Assembly (NCBI GenBank): GCA_023213395.1
Contig: CM041465.1
Location: forward strand, 29,767,741-29,831,740
Source of the DNA: Cycas panzhihuaensis
Lineage: Eukaryota > Cycadophyta
Length of the DNA: 64,000 nt
Reading direction: 5' to 3'
In this document: one piece after another, positions 45,888 to 56,292 of the stretch
How the letters are laid out: each line of letters opens with the position of its first letter
Position numbering within the stretch: position 1 is the stretch's first letter
The notes under the pieces: generated by a model
What the model saw: only the letters and a program-made list of their open reading frames with translations
The model's database searches: none
Told to the model about the DNA's origin: nothing
Made by a program: the position numbers and the translations under genes

Positions 45888-45915
45888 CCTCCACGCACTG
45901 CAGGTATATAGGAGG
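45888..45915 (+). promoter_or_regulatory. Conserved leader hairpin 1 (chromovirus F)
   Basis: CCTCCACGCACTGCAGGTAT then ATAGGAGG. The outer CCTCC/GGAGG stem is kept; the inner stem is weaker, and the apex is the palindrome CTGCAG. Neighbouring sequence matches the leaders of chromoviruses A and B. Confidence 0.55.
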
Positions 45916-46267
45916 ACCCCCTAGATAGGCCTTCCTAGTATAGGTAACCATAGGAAACCTATTGACCGTCTGCAATTTGTAGTGCACTGGTAAGCGGTTA
46001 GCCCCGGGAAGTTACTCTCCATGTACCCTAGAGACGGGGTAGTACAACTATAGAGTAGAGCGTTTGCCTCTGTAAGTTGATACTATTTACGTCTGGGATA
46101 AGTATATCGGAGGGCCTACAAACCAGACAAGCCCATACCTAGTGTACCTGGTCAGTTTATTAGTGGGTTGTGCGCACTTAGTCAGTCATCATCTATTTGT
46201 TAAATCGAGTGTCTCTAGCCAGTCTGTCATCAGTTCTTGTGCACATAGTCTATCAGCCAACCAGTGG

Positions 46268-46332
46268 CCAAAAAAGCAAAAAAGCAAAAAAGCAAAAAGC
46301 AAAAAGCAAAAAAGCAAAAAATAAAAAATAAA
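46268..46332 (+). repeat. A-rich tandem repeat in the leader of chromovirus F
   Basis: About seven units of GCAAAAAA or GCAAAAA followed by AATAAAAAATAAA. The Lys-rich open frame at 46142-46324 is produced by this repeat. Chromovirus A has a similar A-rich spacer at about 19640-19760. Confidence 0.85.
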
Positions 46333-46350
46333 ATTATATTGCCTCATATT

Positions 46351-46375
46351 GGGGATAACAGTCTATAGACACCCC
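46351..46375 (+). promoter_or_regulatory. Conserved leader hairpin 2 with perfect palindrome (chromovirus F)
   Basis: GGGG and CCCC bracket GTCTATAGAC, a perfect self-complementary 10-mer, 58 bp before the gag ATG at 46434. The form resembles the loop-loop dimerisation sites of retroviral leaders; that role is inferred. Confidence 0.62.
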
Positions 46376-46433
46376 GTCAAATCCTTTCAGTTACATTTAC
46401 CAACCAGGATTCCAACTTAGGTCTTGTGGACTA

Positions 46434-47390
46434 ATGGCCCCTAAGATGAACCCAAGTTGGACCCAAGATCTTAATGATGCTGTTTCACAACTTTGAGAAG
46501 ATATATTACAAATCCAGAATGACTTCAATGAAAAATTTGAAGCAGTAATGCTAGAGCTCACATCCATGAAACCTCTTAAGGAAGAAAAGAGTGATCTTGA
46601 TGATACTACTTACATAGGTGGGGTTCACTTCGCTAAAGAAGATGAAGGTAATGATGGTAGGTGCTTTCGTCCAAACTTCCTTCCCAAGGTAGAAATCAAG
46701 AAGTTCAATGGCACAGATGTACGCACCTGGATCACCCAAATGGAACAATACTTTTCTCTTCATCAAGTTCCAGCAGATAAGAAGATCCCTCTTGCTTCTT
46801 TACACATGGCCGAACCCTACCAATGGTACCAATGGGTCATGAAAATAATTGGTGGGCTTAGTTATCAATGGGAGGGTTTTGTCAAGGATCTTATAGCTCA
46901 ATATGACAAACACAGGATCGTGACCACTTTAACCAGCTTAGCTAAAGTTAGACAGAGGGACTGCTTTCACTTATATAGCAGAATACCAACGTCTCTCCAC
47001 AAGGGTTGATGGTCTTTGTCAGGATAAATTACTTGAGCTATACATTGGTGGGTTATGAGATGACATTAGACATGAGTTGCGACTCTTAAAACCCAATAAC
47101 ATCTCTACAGCTATTAATTTTTCTCGACATATTGAAGCAAAAAATAAGGCATCCTGACCCCCCCAACGAATATTTCCAGAAAAGCGACCACAATTTTAGG
47201 TTCCTGGTGTACGACGAATGACTTCCCAAGAGATGGATGAGAAACGATTGAAAGGGTTATGTTTTCGTTGTAACCAAAAGTGGAATAAAGACCATAAGTG
47301 TCCTGAACGACGCTTATTTATAATTGAGGATGTTCAAGATGAGGAACCAGTAGAAGAAGCCTCATTAGAGCCATAAAATAATGATTGTGA
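46434..47390 (+). pseudogene. Chromovirus F gag
   Basis: The ATG at 46434 gives MAPKMNPSWTQDLNDAVSQL, then a TGA where Arg fits, then a coiled N-terminal stretch. Open 46548-47009: FRPNFLPKVEIKKFNG, WITQMEQYFSLHQVP and WVMKIIGGLSYQWEGFVKDL, a chromovirus capsid domain. A one-base shift near 46980 leads on to VDGLCQDKLLELYIGGL. The zinc knuckle at 47263-47304 reads CFRCNQKWNKDHKC with all ligands present. A TAA follows EP (47374), where Gln is likely. Few lesions compared with the other elements. Confidence 0.88.
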
Positions 47391-49320
47391 CCCACCTGAG
47401 GAGGAAGAAGAAGATATCGCTACTATATACATGCATGCCCTAGCTGGAATTGCAGCCCCTCGGACACTCAAACTTATTGGGTATATTAAAAAAAGGAAGG
47501 TGGTTGTCCTCATAGATTCTGGGAGCACCCATAATTTCATTAATCGGAAACTTGCTAAAGAACTCAACTGTTTTCCATATCCTATCAAAAATTTTCAGGT
47601 TATGGTGGCTAATGGAGGGACACTCGCTTGTGGGGGAAAATGTCACAATATCAAGTTGTAAATGAGTGACTATCACCTCTCCACTTCTATGTATGCCATT
47701 CCTATTAGAGGAGTTGATGTTGTATTAGGGGTACAATGGCTCAAACCACTAGGGACCATTCAACTAAATATGCAAGAGCTCTTCATCCGATTTACTTCTG
47801 AAGGAATTGACTATCAATTGAATGGGATCATTCCTCCACTGACCCAAATCATCAGCTCACACCGCATGGAGAGGCTTATTAAAAAGGGTGGTATAGGAAT
47901 CATTGTCAAATGTTATGCTCTAGAAGGTTAAGAACTTCCAACAGAAGGGAACATTCTCCAAGATGATGGTATACCAAATGACTTAAAATTGGTACTTCAC
48001 CGCCATAACCAGGTCTTTCAAGATATTCCTCAAGGTCTTCCCCTAGTACGTGACCAAGATCATAGCATTGACCTGGTAGTTGGAAGTAATCCTCCTTGTA
48101 TTCGACACCATTAGGTATCCCTACCAAAGAAAAGAATGAAATTGAATGACTAGTTCAAGAACTCCTTAATCTTTGGTATTATTAGGAAAGTAAAAGCACT
48201 TTTTCCGCCTTGGTGATTTTAGTAAGAAAAAGGATGGCTCATTTCGCATGTGTGTAGACTACATGAGCTCAATAAGATAACCATCAAGGATAAATTTCCT
48301 ATACCGGTCATGGATGAACTCTTGGATGAACTCCATGGAGCAATGTTCTTCATATCATTGGACTTACGGTCAGGATACCATCAAATCAGGATCAAAGCAG
48401 AGGATGTTCATAAAGCGCATTAGTACACATGAAGGTCACTATGAATTTTTAGTCATGCCATTTGGCTTGACTAATGCTCCATCCACCTTTCAAGGACTCA
48501 TGAATAAACTCTTTCGACCTTACTTAAGGAAGTTCATATTAGTCTTTTTTGATGACATTTTGATCTTGATCGACGTGGAAGACCATCTTGACAAGATGTT
48601 GATAAGGCATTACGGTGCTTGCGACAACCAAATTTTATGCAAAAATCAAAGTGTCAATTTGGGCAAACAGAAATAGAATATTTGGGCCATATCATCTCTC
48701 AAGAAGGAGTCAAGGTGAATCCTAAGAAAATAGCAGTTATCGCAAACTGGCCTAAACCTAAAAACATCAAGGGCCTTTGTGGATTCTTAGGAATCACAGG
48801 ATATTATCGAAAGTTTGTTCAAGGCTATGCAAGGATTACTTCCCCTTTAATCAATTTGTTAAAAAAGGATTCTTTTCATTGGAATGATAAGGCCTCTGAA
48901 GCATTTGAACACCTAAAGTTGGCTTTAACTACCACACCAGTCCTTGCAACACCAGACTTTACAAAGACCTTCACCATTGAATGTGATGCATTGGGGCAAG
49001 GCATTGGAGCAGTCTTAATGCAAGAAGGAAAACCTTTGGCCTTTGAAAGTCATCGACTTACACTCAAGGAACAAGTCAAGTCCACCTATGAGAAGGAGAT
49101 GTTAGCAATTCTTCATGCAGTTAGGAAATGGCGACAATATTTATTGGGAACACATTTCCAAATTAAAAGCAGAACCATGATAGCTTAAAATATTTCCTAT
49201 CTCAAAGGACATCATCTGAGGAACAACAAAAATGGGTCACCAAAATGCAAGCCTTTGACTTTGAAATAATATATAAAAAGGCAAGGATAATATAGTCGAT
49301 GCTTTATCTCGTAAGGAAGA
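47391..49320 (+). pseudogene. Chromovirus F protease, RT and RNase H
   Basis: Protease is open at 47431-47661: VVLIDSGSTHNFINR with the catalytic Asp present. After one stop it continues to the GVDVVLGVQWLKPLGT end of the domain. RT about 48120-48760 has several small indels, giving scattered pieces: [37 protein letters not shown], and LVFFDDILI at 48538-48565 with both catalytic Asp. RNase H, open within 48619-49188: LGHIISQEGVKVNPKK, GITGYYRKFVQGYARI, TIECDALGQGIGAVL and YEKEMLAILHAVRKW, keeping the expected acidic residues. The frame shifts again near 49180 and 49280. Confidence 0.88.
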
Positions 49321-50769
49321 AGGCTCGCACTATATTCTATCACAATAGTCAATCCCTCTTGGATAGCGATGCCAAGCAAGAATGGGATGAGGACTCCTTT
49401 ACAAAGCGAGATCATTCAAGACCTTCAAGTCGAGTAGGGCATTCAACCCATTATACATGGTCTTCAAATATTCTCCGTATAAGAATCGAATATATATATG
49501 CCCTCACTCTAGCCTTAAGGAGCAAATTTTACATGATGCACATGCCTCCAACAAAGAAGTCACTCGGGGTTCCTACGAACATACCACCGCTTAAAACAAT
49601 CTTTCTTTTAGAAGGGACAAAAGGAGATGTAAAGAGATATGTTTCCTCATGTGAAATTTGTCAATGACATAAGATGTAAAAGTCAAGTCTCCGTGATTGC
49701 CGCAACCCTTCCCATACCAAATCAACGATGGGAAGAAATTTCTATGGACTTCATCGTGGGTCCCAAGTCGGAAGGAAAAGATGTTATAATCGGTGGTTGT
49801 TGATAATCTAACTAAATATGCTCATTTTGTGGCATTCGTGCCACATATAAGGCAAAGCAAATTCTCGAGGTCTTTTAAAGGATATACACAGGTTGCACGG
49901 CATGCCCAAATGTATAGTCATGATCGGGATCCCAAGTTTACCAAGAACTTCTCGAGTAACTCTTCCATCTACTTGGTACTAAACTGACAATGAGCTCAGC
50001 CTACCACCCACAAAATGATGGACAAACCGAGGTGGTTAATAAGTGCCTTGAAGGATACCTTCGGTGTTATGCTCGGATAAGCAGGCGGTGGCATCATTGG
50101 CTTCCTTTAGCAGAATGGTGGTATAATACAACCTATCATGCATCAGCAGGAATGACTCCGTTCCAAGCATTATATGGCTATGAACCACCCACACTTAAAA
50201 ACTATGCCATAATCAGTTCTAAGGTTCAAGCAGTCGAAGACCACATCCAACAAACAATAGAGATTCTTAAGCTACTCAAGGAAAATTTGAACCTTGCACA
50301 AAATCGGATGAAACAACAGGCAGATAAAGGGCGAAGTGAACGAGCGTTTCAACCAGGTGATTGGGTATACTTACGGTTGCAACCGTATAAGCAGGAATCT
50401 CTCAAACGGAATGGGCAACATAAGTTACAACCTCGATTTTATGGGCCTTACAAAATTCTCAAGAAGATTGGTGAAGTTGCATATGCCTTGGACTTACCAC
50501 CACTATCAAGGATCCATAATGTCTTTCATGTTTCATGTCTCAAGAAGGTAATTAGGTAACAAGTACAAGTTCAAACAGAATTACCTATATTAAATGAGGA
50601 GGGGCAACTTCAACTCATTCCAGAATGTATCATCGACCGAAGAATTCGACATCTACAATCCAGACAAATCATTGAGTATCTCATCAAATGGAAACAACTT
50701 CCGCGAGAAGATGCAACCTGGGAGAATGAACAATTTATCCTAGAGCACCCTGAGATCACCAAGCTTTGA
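49321..50769 (+). pseudogene. Chromovirus F integrase with intact chromodomain
   Basis: The zinc region near 49530-49670 is broken by a shift. The core keeps EEISMDFIVGPKSEGKDV near 49733-49785, DRDPKFTK near 49922 and DGQTEVVNKCLEGYLRC in the long open frame 49990-50559, so D, D and E are all present. That frame runs through GMTPFQALYGYEPPT to SRIHNVFHVSCLKK. One TAA at 50557 (Gln codon likely) separates it from the chromodomain at 50573-50769: IIEYLIKWKQLPREDATWEN, with the aromatic and acidic pattern intact, ending EHPEITKL and a natural stop. Confidence 0.9.
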
Positions 50770-50781
50770 GGGCAAAGCTTT

Positions 50782-50793
50782 TTAAGGGGGGGA
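50782..50793 (+). other. Polypurine tract of chromovirus F
   Basis: TTAAGGGGGGGA, three bases before the TGTTAGGG start of the 3' LTR. Confidence 0.88.
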
Positions 50794-50796
50794 CTT

Positions 50797-51177
50797 TGTT
50801 AGGGATCCAACCCCTAACTTACCTTCTCTTATATTCTCTTATATCTTGTACTTCTTCTCTCTCTTATTTCTTTATTTCTTCTACTTCTTCCCTTTTCTTA
50901 ATATCCCACATGCATAAGTAGAAGGTTGTGTAGTGGTCATTGAGTACTATATATATTCACGTAATATCCCACATGCATAAGGAGGCGGTTGAGTAGTAAG
51001 CATAGAGACATATATATATTTGTGTAATCCTTAGAGTATGGTATCTTGAATATCATTGTTATTTGCATGTAATTGGGAGGTTGCCCCCTCGAAGGGTATT
51101 GCAATATAAGTGCTCTTTTGGAGTTATTTGCTTATTATATTGGTGTGCAATTATCATTAAGGAGTGGTATCCTACCA
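50797..51177 (+). repeat. 3' LTR of chromovirus F
   Basis: Same length as the 5' LTR. The differences I see are TATATC/TATTTC, GGTTATT/GGTCATT and TTCATGT/TTCACGT. Confidence 0.95.
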
Positions 51178-51182
51178 ATATC
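51178..51182. repeat. Target-site duplication, right copy (chromovirus F)
   Basis: ATATC, identical to 45159-45163. Confidence 0.92.
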
Positions 51183-51952
51183 CCTCTATGCTCCCGTATG
51201 GACATGCATGTCACCCTGTCTCTTAGCCTCGCGCATATCCATCGCCACTACTCATGGTAATTGTGTGCATCCACACTAGAGATATGGTCTTATATGAAAG
51301 GAAATATGTGTCCAGCTCATAATGAATAACACATCACATCCAGTATCCATGCCCCTTGTCATGCCCTTTATGACCTTTGGCATGCATCCTCTAGAGATAT
51401 TTACTAAGGTTCAACACTTAGTAAATATTTAATATCTACTATCTTTTATTTTTAACATATGGTTTTAGTTAAAAGGCATGGGGTATATTGAAAAGTTGAA
51501 ACATAGAGAATATACCTTTTGGTATATTCTTCTTAATTAAACTTTATAAAAAGAGACCCTTAGACCTTTGATACATATGATATTTTCATATTATGAAGTA
51601 CCTTGATGTCATTTAGTCCTCTCATGAGCTACTTTTAGTGTGGATCAAGGAAGATTACTGTGTTTTTAGCTTGGAGACTATGCATCATTACTTGTGAAGC
51701 CATCCTTTATTCTTGGAGCACTATTTCTAAAGAATCTTAAGCATTAATTGTGATATTTGCAAGGTTATTTAAGGCTATTTGTTGATGGTTGGTAAGGCAA
51801 AATAGTTGGTGACTTGCTCAATGCATATATAGTCGATGTTTGTTGCCCTCTAGAGCATGCCCTTGAGCTAGAGGAGGATATAGGGGTGTTTTCTGTCCTA
51901 AAGACATTTATTTTTGGTGTCATTTAATTCATATTGAAGCTCATTTCTTGAG
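51183..51952 (+). other. Rest of element D 3' LTR, then leader of copia element C; no gene
   Basis: The first 80-100 bp are GC-rich like element D (CTCCCGTATGGACATGCATG). After that the sequence is AT-rich and leads into copia gag. The border between the two elements cannot be placed because the matching 5' LTR of D was not found. Confidence 0.5.
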
Positions 51953-52660
51953 ATGGAGTGTCTTATGCCCAAGGTTATCTTCAAGAGTAATAATTTCAGT
52001 GAGTGGAAGGCCAATATGGAGCTCATTCTTATGGTGAATTAACTATGGGGAATCACCAAGATGAAGGGGACACGATTCCACTAAACGATAAAGAGTGTGT
52101 TCATCTTGAAGAGAAGAAATTTATGGACATGGGACTATTAAAATTATTATTACCATAGGACCAAAGACCTTTGGTTCACAATCTAGACAAATTAGATGAA
52201 ATATGGACAAAACTATGTGATACATTTGAGAAGAAGAAGATGAATAGACATCTTGCCCTTATGTTGGAGTTGCTCAATTCACATATGGAAGATGAGAACA
52301 ACATTAGCTCATACATTAATAAAATCATAGACTTGAAGAATAAGCTAGAAGAACTAAAGCAGAACCTAATTGATGGTGTGTTGCTATTCGTAATAATCAT
52401 GTTGAAGATATCAGCTATATTTGCCACTTTCTAGACTATTTATGGTAGAGACAAAGTGATGGGAGCATAAACATTTGATAGGATTAAAAAATTGATTCTA
52501 GTGGAGGATGCCAAGCTTAAACATCATGGAATGCTTGGAGGTTATGATTTAATTCAGGGCCTAGCCATGGAAAATGTAATTATTGTAAAAAGGATGGTCA
52601 CTACGAAAAGAACTATTGGTTCAAGTATTGTGATAAGCACAAAGTTAATCAAGATGATAA
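51953..52660 (+). pseudogene. Copia element C gag remnant
   Basis: The ATG at 51953 opens MECLMPKVIFKSNNFSEWKA and continues to NMELILMVN, the standard copia Gag beginning (bind, Trp, shift to helices). A frameshift follows; the open stretch 52171-52434 reads LDEIWTKLCDTFEKKKMNRH, LMLELLNSHMEDENNISSYI and LKNKLEELKQNLIDG, typical of the copia capsid (UBN2-like) domain. A zinc knuckle at 52574-52615 reads CNYCKKDGHYEKNY, with the last Cys changed to Tyr. Confidence 0.82.
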
Positions 52661-55600
52661 AGGGAAGAGAATTACTGATCAATGCATTAGAGCATAGACC
52701 TTATCAGCTAAGTCATATCAGAGAGATTATTAGGTACTTGACTCTAGAGCATAGAAACACATCTCCTACTAGAGGCACAACTTTGATATGATGACTAGAA
52801 ATCAGAGTGGTGCTAAAATTATCCTTGGAGATACTCGCATCTTACTAGTGGAAGGTATTGGTGAAGTATCCATTGCAAGAGGTAAGTTTACCAGGGTCTA
52901 CTATGTACCCAAGATGTAGTTTAATCTTCTTTCAACCCAGGAAATATGTAAACAAGGCATGAAAGTAGAGCTCTATAATGATAAATATCTGATTAAGGAT
53001 CTAAAATAAAACTTTGTTGTCATAACTATTAGAAAAGTCAAGGTCAACATCTGGGTATTTGAGAAATTTTAATCTCAAAAGAAGTCCTATGCCTTTGTTG
53101 CCAGCATGGATGACATTAGTAAATTATGGCATAATCGCCTAGGGCACCTTAATTATAGGAGCATTACACTACTAAAAAGGTTAAAGATAGTGGAAGGATT
53201 GTCATCAGTTTCCTACTTAGATGGTATTTACAAAGATTGCATGTATGACAAGCATCATCATTATCTTTTTGCTTGGGATAATGCCTAGAGAGCCAAGGAG
53301 AAGTTGGATCCTATACATTTATACATAATGGGTCCTCTTCCTAACCCTTTGATATGTGGAGCTTGATATACCCTTGTGTTTGTGGATGATTACACTAGGA
53401 AGGCTCGAGTCTACTTTCTTAAGAATAAGTCAGATATGTTTAATCACTTCTATGACTGAAAAATGATGGTAGAAAAAGAATGTGATAAGAAAATAAAATC
53501 TTTAAGAAGTGATAATAGCAAGGAATATGACAACCATGCATTCAATCAGTTCTACCATGATCATGGTATAAAGCAAGAATTTACAGTCCCCTATACCCCA
53601 CAATAAAATAGAGTTGTTGAAAGGAAGAACCATACCATGATGGAGATAATGAGGTGTATGGTACATGTTAAAAACCTACCACTGAAGTTTTGGGTAGAAG
53701 CTATGGCAACTGCTATTTATATTTTGAACTAGGTACCCACTCAAGCAGTTTGCAGCATGACCCCTGAAGAGAAATGGACTAGTTAGAAGCCTATTATTAT
53801 CCATTTAATAATATTTGGATGTATTGCATATGCCTACATCCTAAATGATACCCACAAGAAGTTGGATTGAAAGAGTTTAAAATGCATATTCATGGGGTAT
53901 TATAACAAGAATAAAGTTTACAAACTATGGGATCCATAGGAGAAGAAAGTTATGATTAATTGGGATGTAAATTTTGATGAGTTATCAACGTATCATGTTG
54001 ATAGATTATCATAGGAGCCTTTTTACTCCACCCTTATCCCATTCCCATATTCTTCAAGTGAAGAGAACAATGAGCCAATCGCTAGAACATATGAGGAAGC
54101 AGGACCAAGTGGGATGAGTAATAGTGAGGAGCCATCATGTGAGGAAGTACCTCCAGCAATGGGTCCTTCAATACTTTTATGGGCAAGGAAGACTCTCAAA
54201 GATTTCAGTGTAGTGATGCATACCTTGACTGATGATTGAAGAATAAGAAGTGAACATGCCAATTGAACTCTACTGATAGACACTAATAACTCCAGTGATC
54301 CTCATTCGTTCAATGAGGAAAAAGGAGATTCACATTAGAGAGATGCGATGGAGGAGGAGTATGGTTTGCTAATGAAAATTGATACTAGGGACTTGGTTCT
54401 ACTCCCTCTAATAAATAGCCTTGTTGGATAAAAGTGGGTCTATTAGACAAAATTCCACTCTAATGGAGAGGTGGACAAGCACAAGGCCAAACTTGTTATG
54501 CAAGGATTAAATCAAAAAGAAGGAATTGACTATGAGGAGACATTGACACCAATATCTAGAATGATAATGGTTGGATTAATTATTTTCTTGGTAGCTACTT
54601 ATGGTTGGGAGTTACACCAAGTGGACATAAAGTTTGTATTCCTTAATGGAGATCTAAAGGAGGAGATATATATGTCACAGCCTCTGGGATTTGTTAAGGA
54701 TAGCCAGGAGCATCTTGTTTACCATTTGAAGAAGATAATCTATGGCCTAAAATAAGCACCTCATACTTGGTATTAAAAGATGGATGCTAAGTTGAAAGTT
54801 AAAGGTTTTGAGATTTTAGAACTCAATCTAAACATGTATGTGAAAAGAAGAGAGACTTTAATGGTTTCTTACATGGTGCTTGTGGATGATTTGATTATCG
54901 ACAATAACTATGGTAAGGCTATTATTAAAGTCAAATCTAATATGGGAGCTTCATTTGATATGATAGACCTCTAGAGACTTCACTACTTCTTGGGCATTCA
55001 AGTCAGGTAGATGGATAATAGGATCATGTTATTATAGTCTTAATATATGAAGAACTTGCTAGAGAAATTTGGAATGCAAAATTATAAACTAGTTATAACA
55101 CCATATGTAAAAGGTATAAAGTTGCAAAAGGATATAGCTAAACCCTTTATAGATGGTATAAAATATCACCAATTGGTAAGGAGTCTAATCTATTTAACTC
55201 ATACTAGGCCTAATATTGCATACATTGTTGGATTAGTTTCTCGCTATATGCAGAATCCTCAGGAGCCTCATTTAGTTGTAGTAAAGTAGATTTTGAAGTA
55301 CATGAAGGGGATAATCAATCTTGATTTCAAATAGCATCAAGGTAAAGAGATATGATTACATGGCTACACGAATGTTGATTGGGAAGGAGACTCTGATGAT
55401 CAGAATTCTATTATTAGATACCTATTTGGTGTTGGTAATGGATTTATTTTATGGAAGTTGAAGAAACAATAGATAATTGCATTATCTTCTATAGAGGCAG
55501 AATATCAAGGACTCAGTATTCATACGAAGTAAGCCATATGGTTATAAGGTCTCTTAGAGTTTCTTAGAGTTTCCAATGGACATCCAATTATCTTTGTTAA

Positions 55601-55860
55601 TAATCAGAGTACCATTCTCTTGTCAAAGTATCCAGAGTTTCATGCATGTACAAAGCATATCGAGATTTAGCACCATTACATTCATGAATAGATCAAGTCA
55701 AGGAAGCTATAGGTTGACTATTATCTAAGTGAATTCTAGCTTGCATACATGTTCACTAAGGCACTCACTAAAGATCAATTCACAAAGATATATATCAGAA
55801 TAGGACTTACCAATGTTATCCTTAAGGGGGGATGTATCGACAAGGATAAAGAAGCTATAG
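52661..55860 (+). pseudogene. Copia element C pol remnant
   Basis: Largely one long reading with stops but few shifts. Protease near 52735: LDSRA, a stop, then KHIS (Gly of DSGA changed), and VYYVPKM with NLLSTQEI. GAG-pre-integrase, open 53106-53288: LWHNRLGHLNYRSI. Integrase 53320-53900: FVDDYTRKARVYFLKNK, RSDNSKEYDNHAF and VVERKNHTM keep the catalytic residues. RT, open 54471-54755: HKAKLVMQGLNQKEGIDYEE and VFLNGDLKEEIYMSQPLGFV, then LVDDLII near 54875-54895. RNase H: PNIAYIVGLVSRYMQNPQ and ALSSIEAEYQGLS near 55480-55520, ending near MFTKALTKDQF. Stops at 53604 (TPQ-stop-N) and 54753 (GLK-stop-AP) are Gln positions. Confidence 0.9.
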
Positions 55861-55921
55861 GAGAGTCCCAGCCTTCGTGATAATACAGCTATTGCAATTG
55901 ACAAGTTCTCTACATTCACAT

Positions 55922-55931
55922 TAAAGAGGGG
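55922..55931 (+). other. Polypurine tract of copia element C
   Basis: TAAAGAGGGG directly before the TGTTAATG start of the 3' LTR. Confidence 0.8.
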
Positions 55932-56287
55932 TGTTAATGTAGCAGTTAATTGTTAAGCCATTATATTAATATTAATGTGGTTTAACTGAGGTGATTAAGT
56001 GAAAAGGTACAACTTATTTAGAGGGTCACAACCTTAATCAGTTTACACCTCTTAGAAGAACATAAATGCCTTGATCCCTTATGTATTCAATGTATCAAAT
56101 TAATTGTGTAATAATTAATGTGATCTATCAAGGATCCTTTTGTGGTGGGTTTTTCCTTAAAGGGTTTTCCCATATAAATCATATGTATTGTGCATCTATT
56201 TTCTGTGTATATATTTGTTTACTTGTTATGTATGGTTAAAGATTCTACAGATGGGAATATTTGTGTATGATTTCATATTCCTGAATA
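55932..56287 (+). repeat. 3' LTR of copia element C
   Basis: TGTTAATGTAGCAG to CCTGAATA (decayed CA end). Partner of 34582-34936. Confidence 0.92.
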
Positions 56288-56292
56288 CTATA

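Larger units (their letters stand above)
45164..51177 (+). mobile_element. Chromovirus F: youngest and most complete element
   Basis: 6014 bp, with 381 bp LTRs at 45164-45544 and 50797-51177 that differ at only three positions by eye, and a perfect 5 bp TSD (ATATC). The primer binding site, structured leader, gag, pol with chromodomain and polypurine tract are all present in order. Gag-pol is broken by several stops and frameshifts, so this copy cannot encode its own proteins. The near-identical LTRs show it is the most recent insertion in the window. It sits at the innermost, fourth level of the nest. Confidence 0.95.
36000..51280 (+). mobile_element. Tat-type Ty3/gypsy element D (ends uncertain)
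   Basis: Gag-pol at 38798-44922 has the Tat-lineage pattern: DVFAWNYFDM and GIDPS before RT, CIDFRDINNACPKDNFPLP within it, and the NGAYRIATLEG end of integrase, with no chromodomain. It is visibly richer in GC than its surroundings. The 3' LTR appears to start at 45125 and is split after 39 bp by chromovirus F. No convincing 5' LTR copy was found, and the 3' LTR end after 51183 is not defined, so the outer limits are estimates from composition. It lies within the leader of copia element C. Confidence 0.75.
34582..56287 (+). mobile_element. Nested Ty1/copia element C, itself split by a Tat-type element
   Basis: LTRs of about 355 bp at 34582-34936 and 55932-56287. Flanks CTAGA and CTATA match at four of five. 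Gag-pol of a copia element occupies 51953-55860. Between the left leader and gag lies a Tat-type gypsy element (about 36000-51280) that carries a younger chromovirus. Without these, element C is roughly 6 kb. It interrupts pol of chromovirus B. Confidence 0.9.

Noticed and set aside
46142-46324. Lysine-rich frame that could suggest a nuclear localisation tail
   Set aside because: Produced by the A-rich tandem repeat in the leader of chromovirus F.
54023-54283. 86-codon minus-strand frame
   Set aside because: Antisense to the variable linker between integrase and RT of copia element C.
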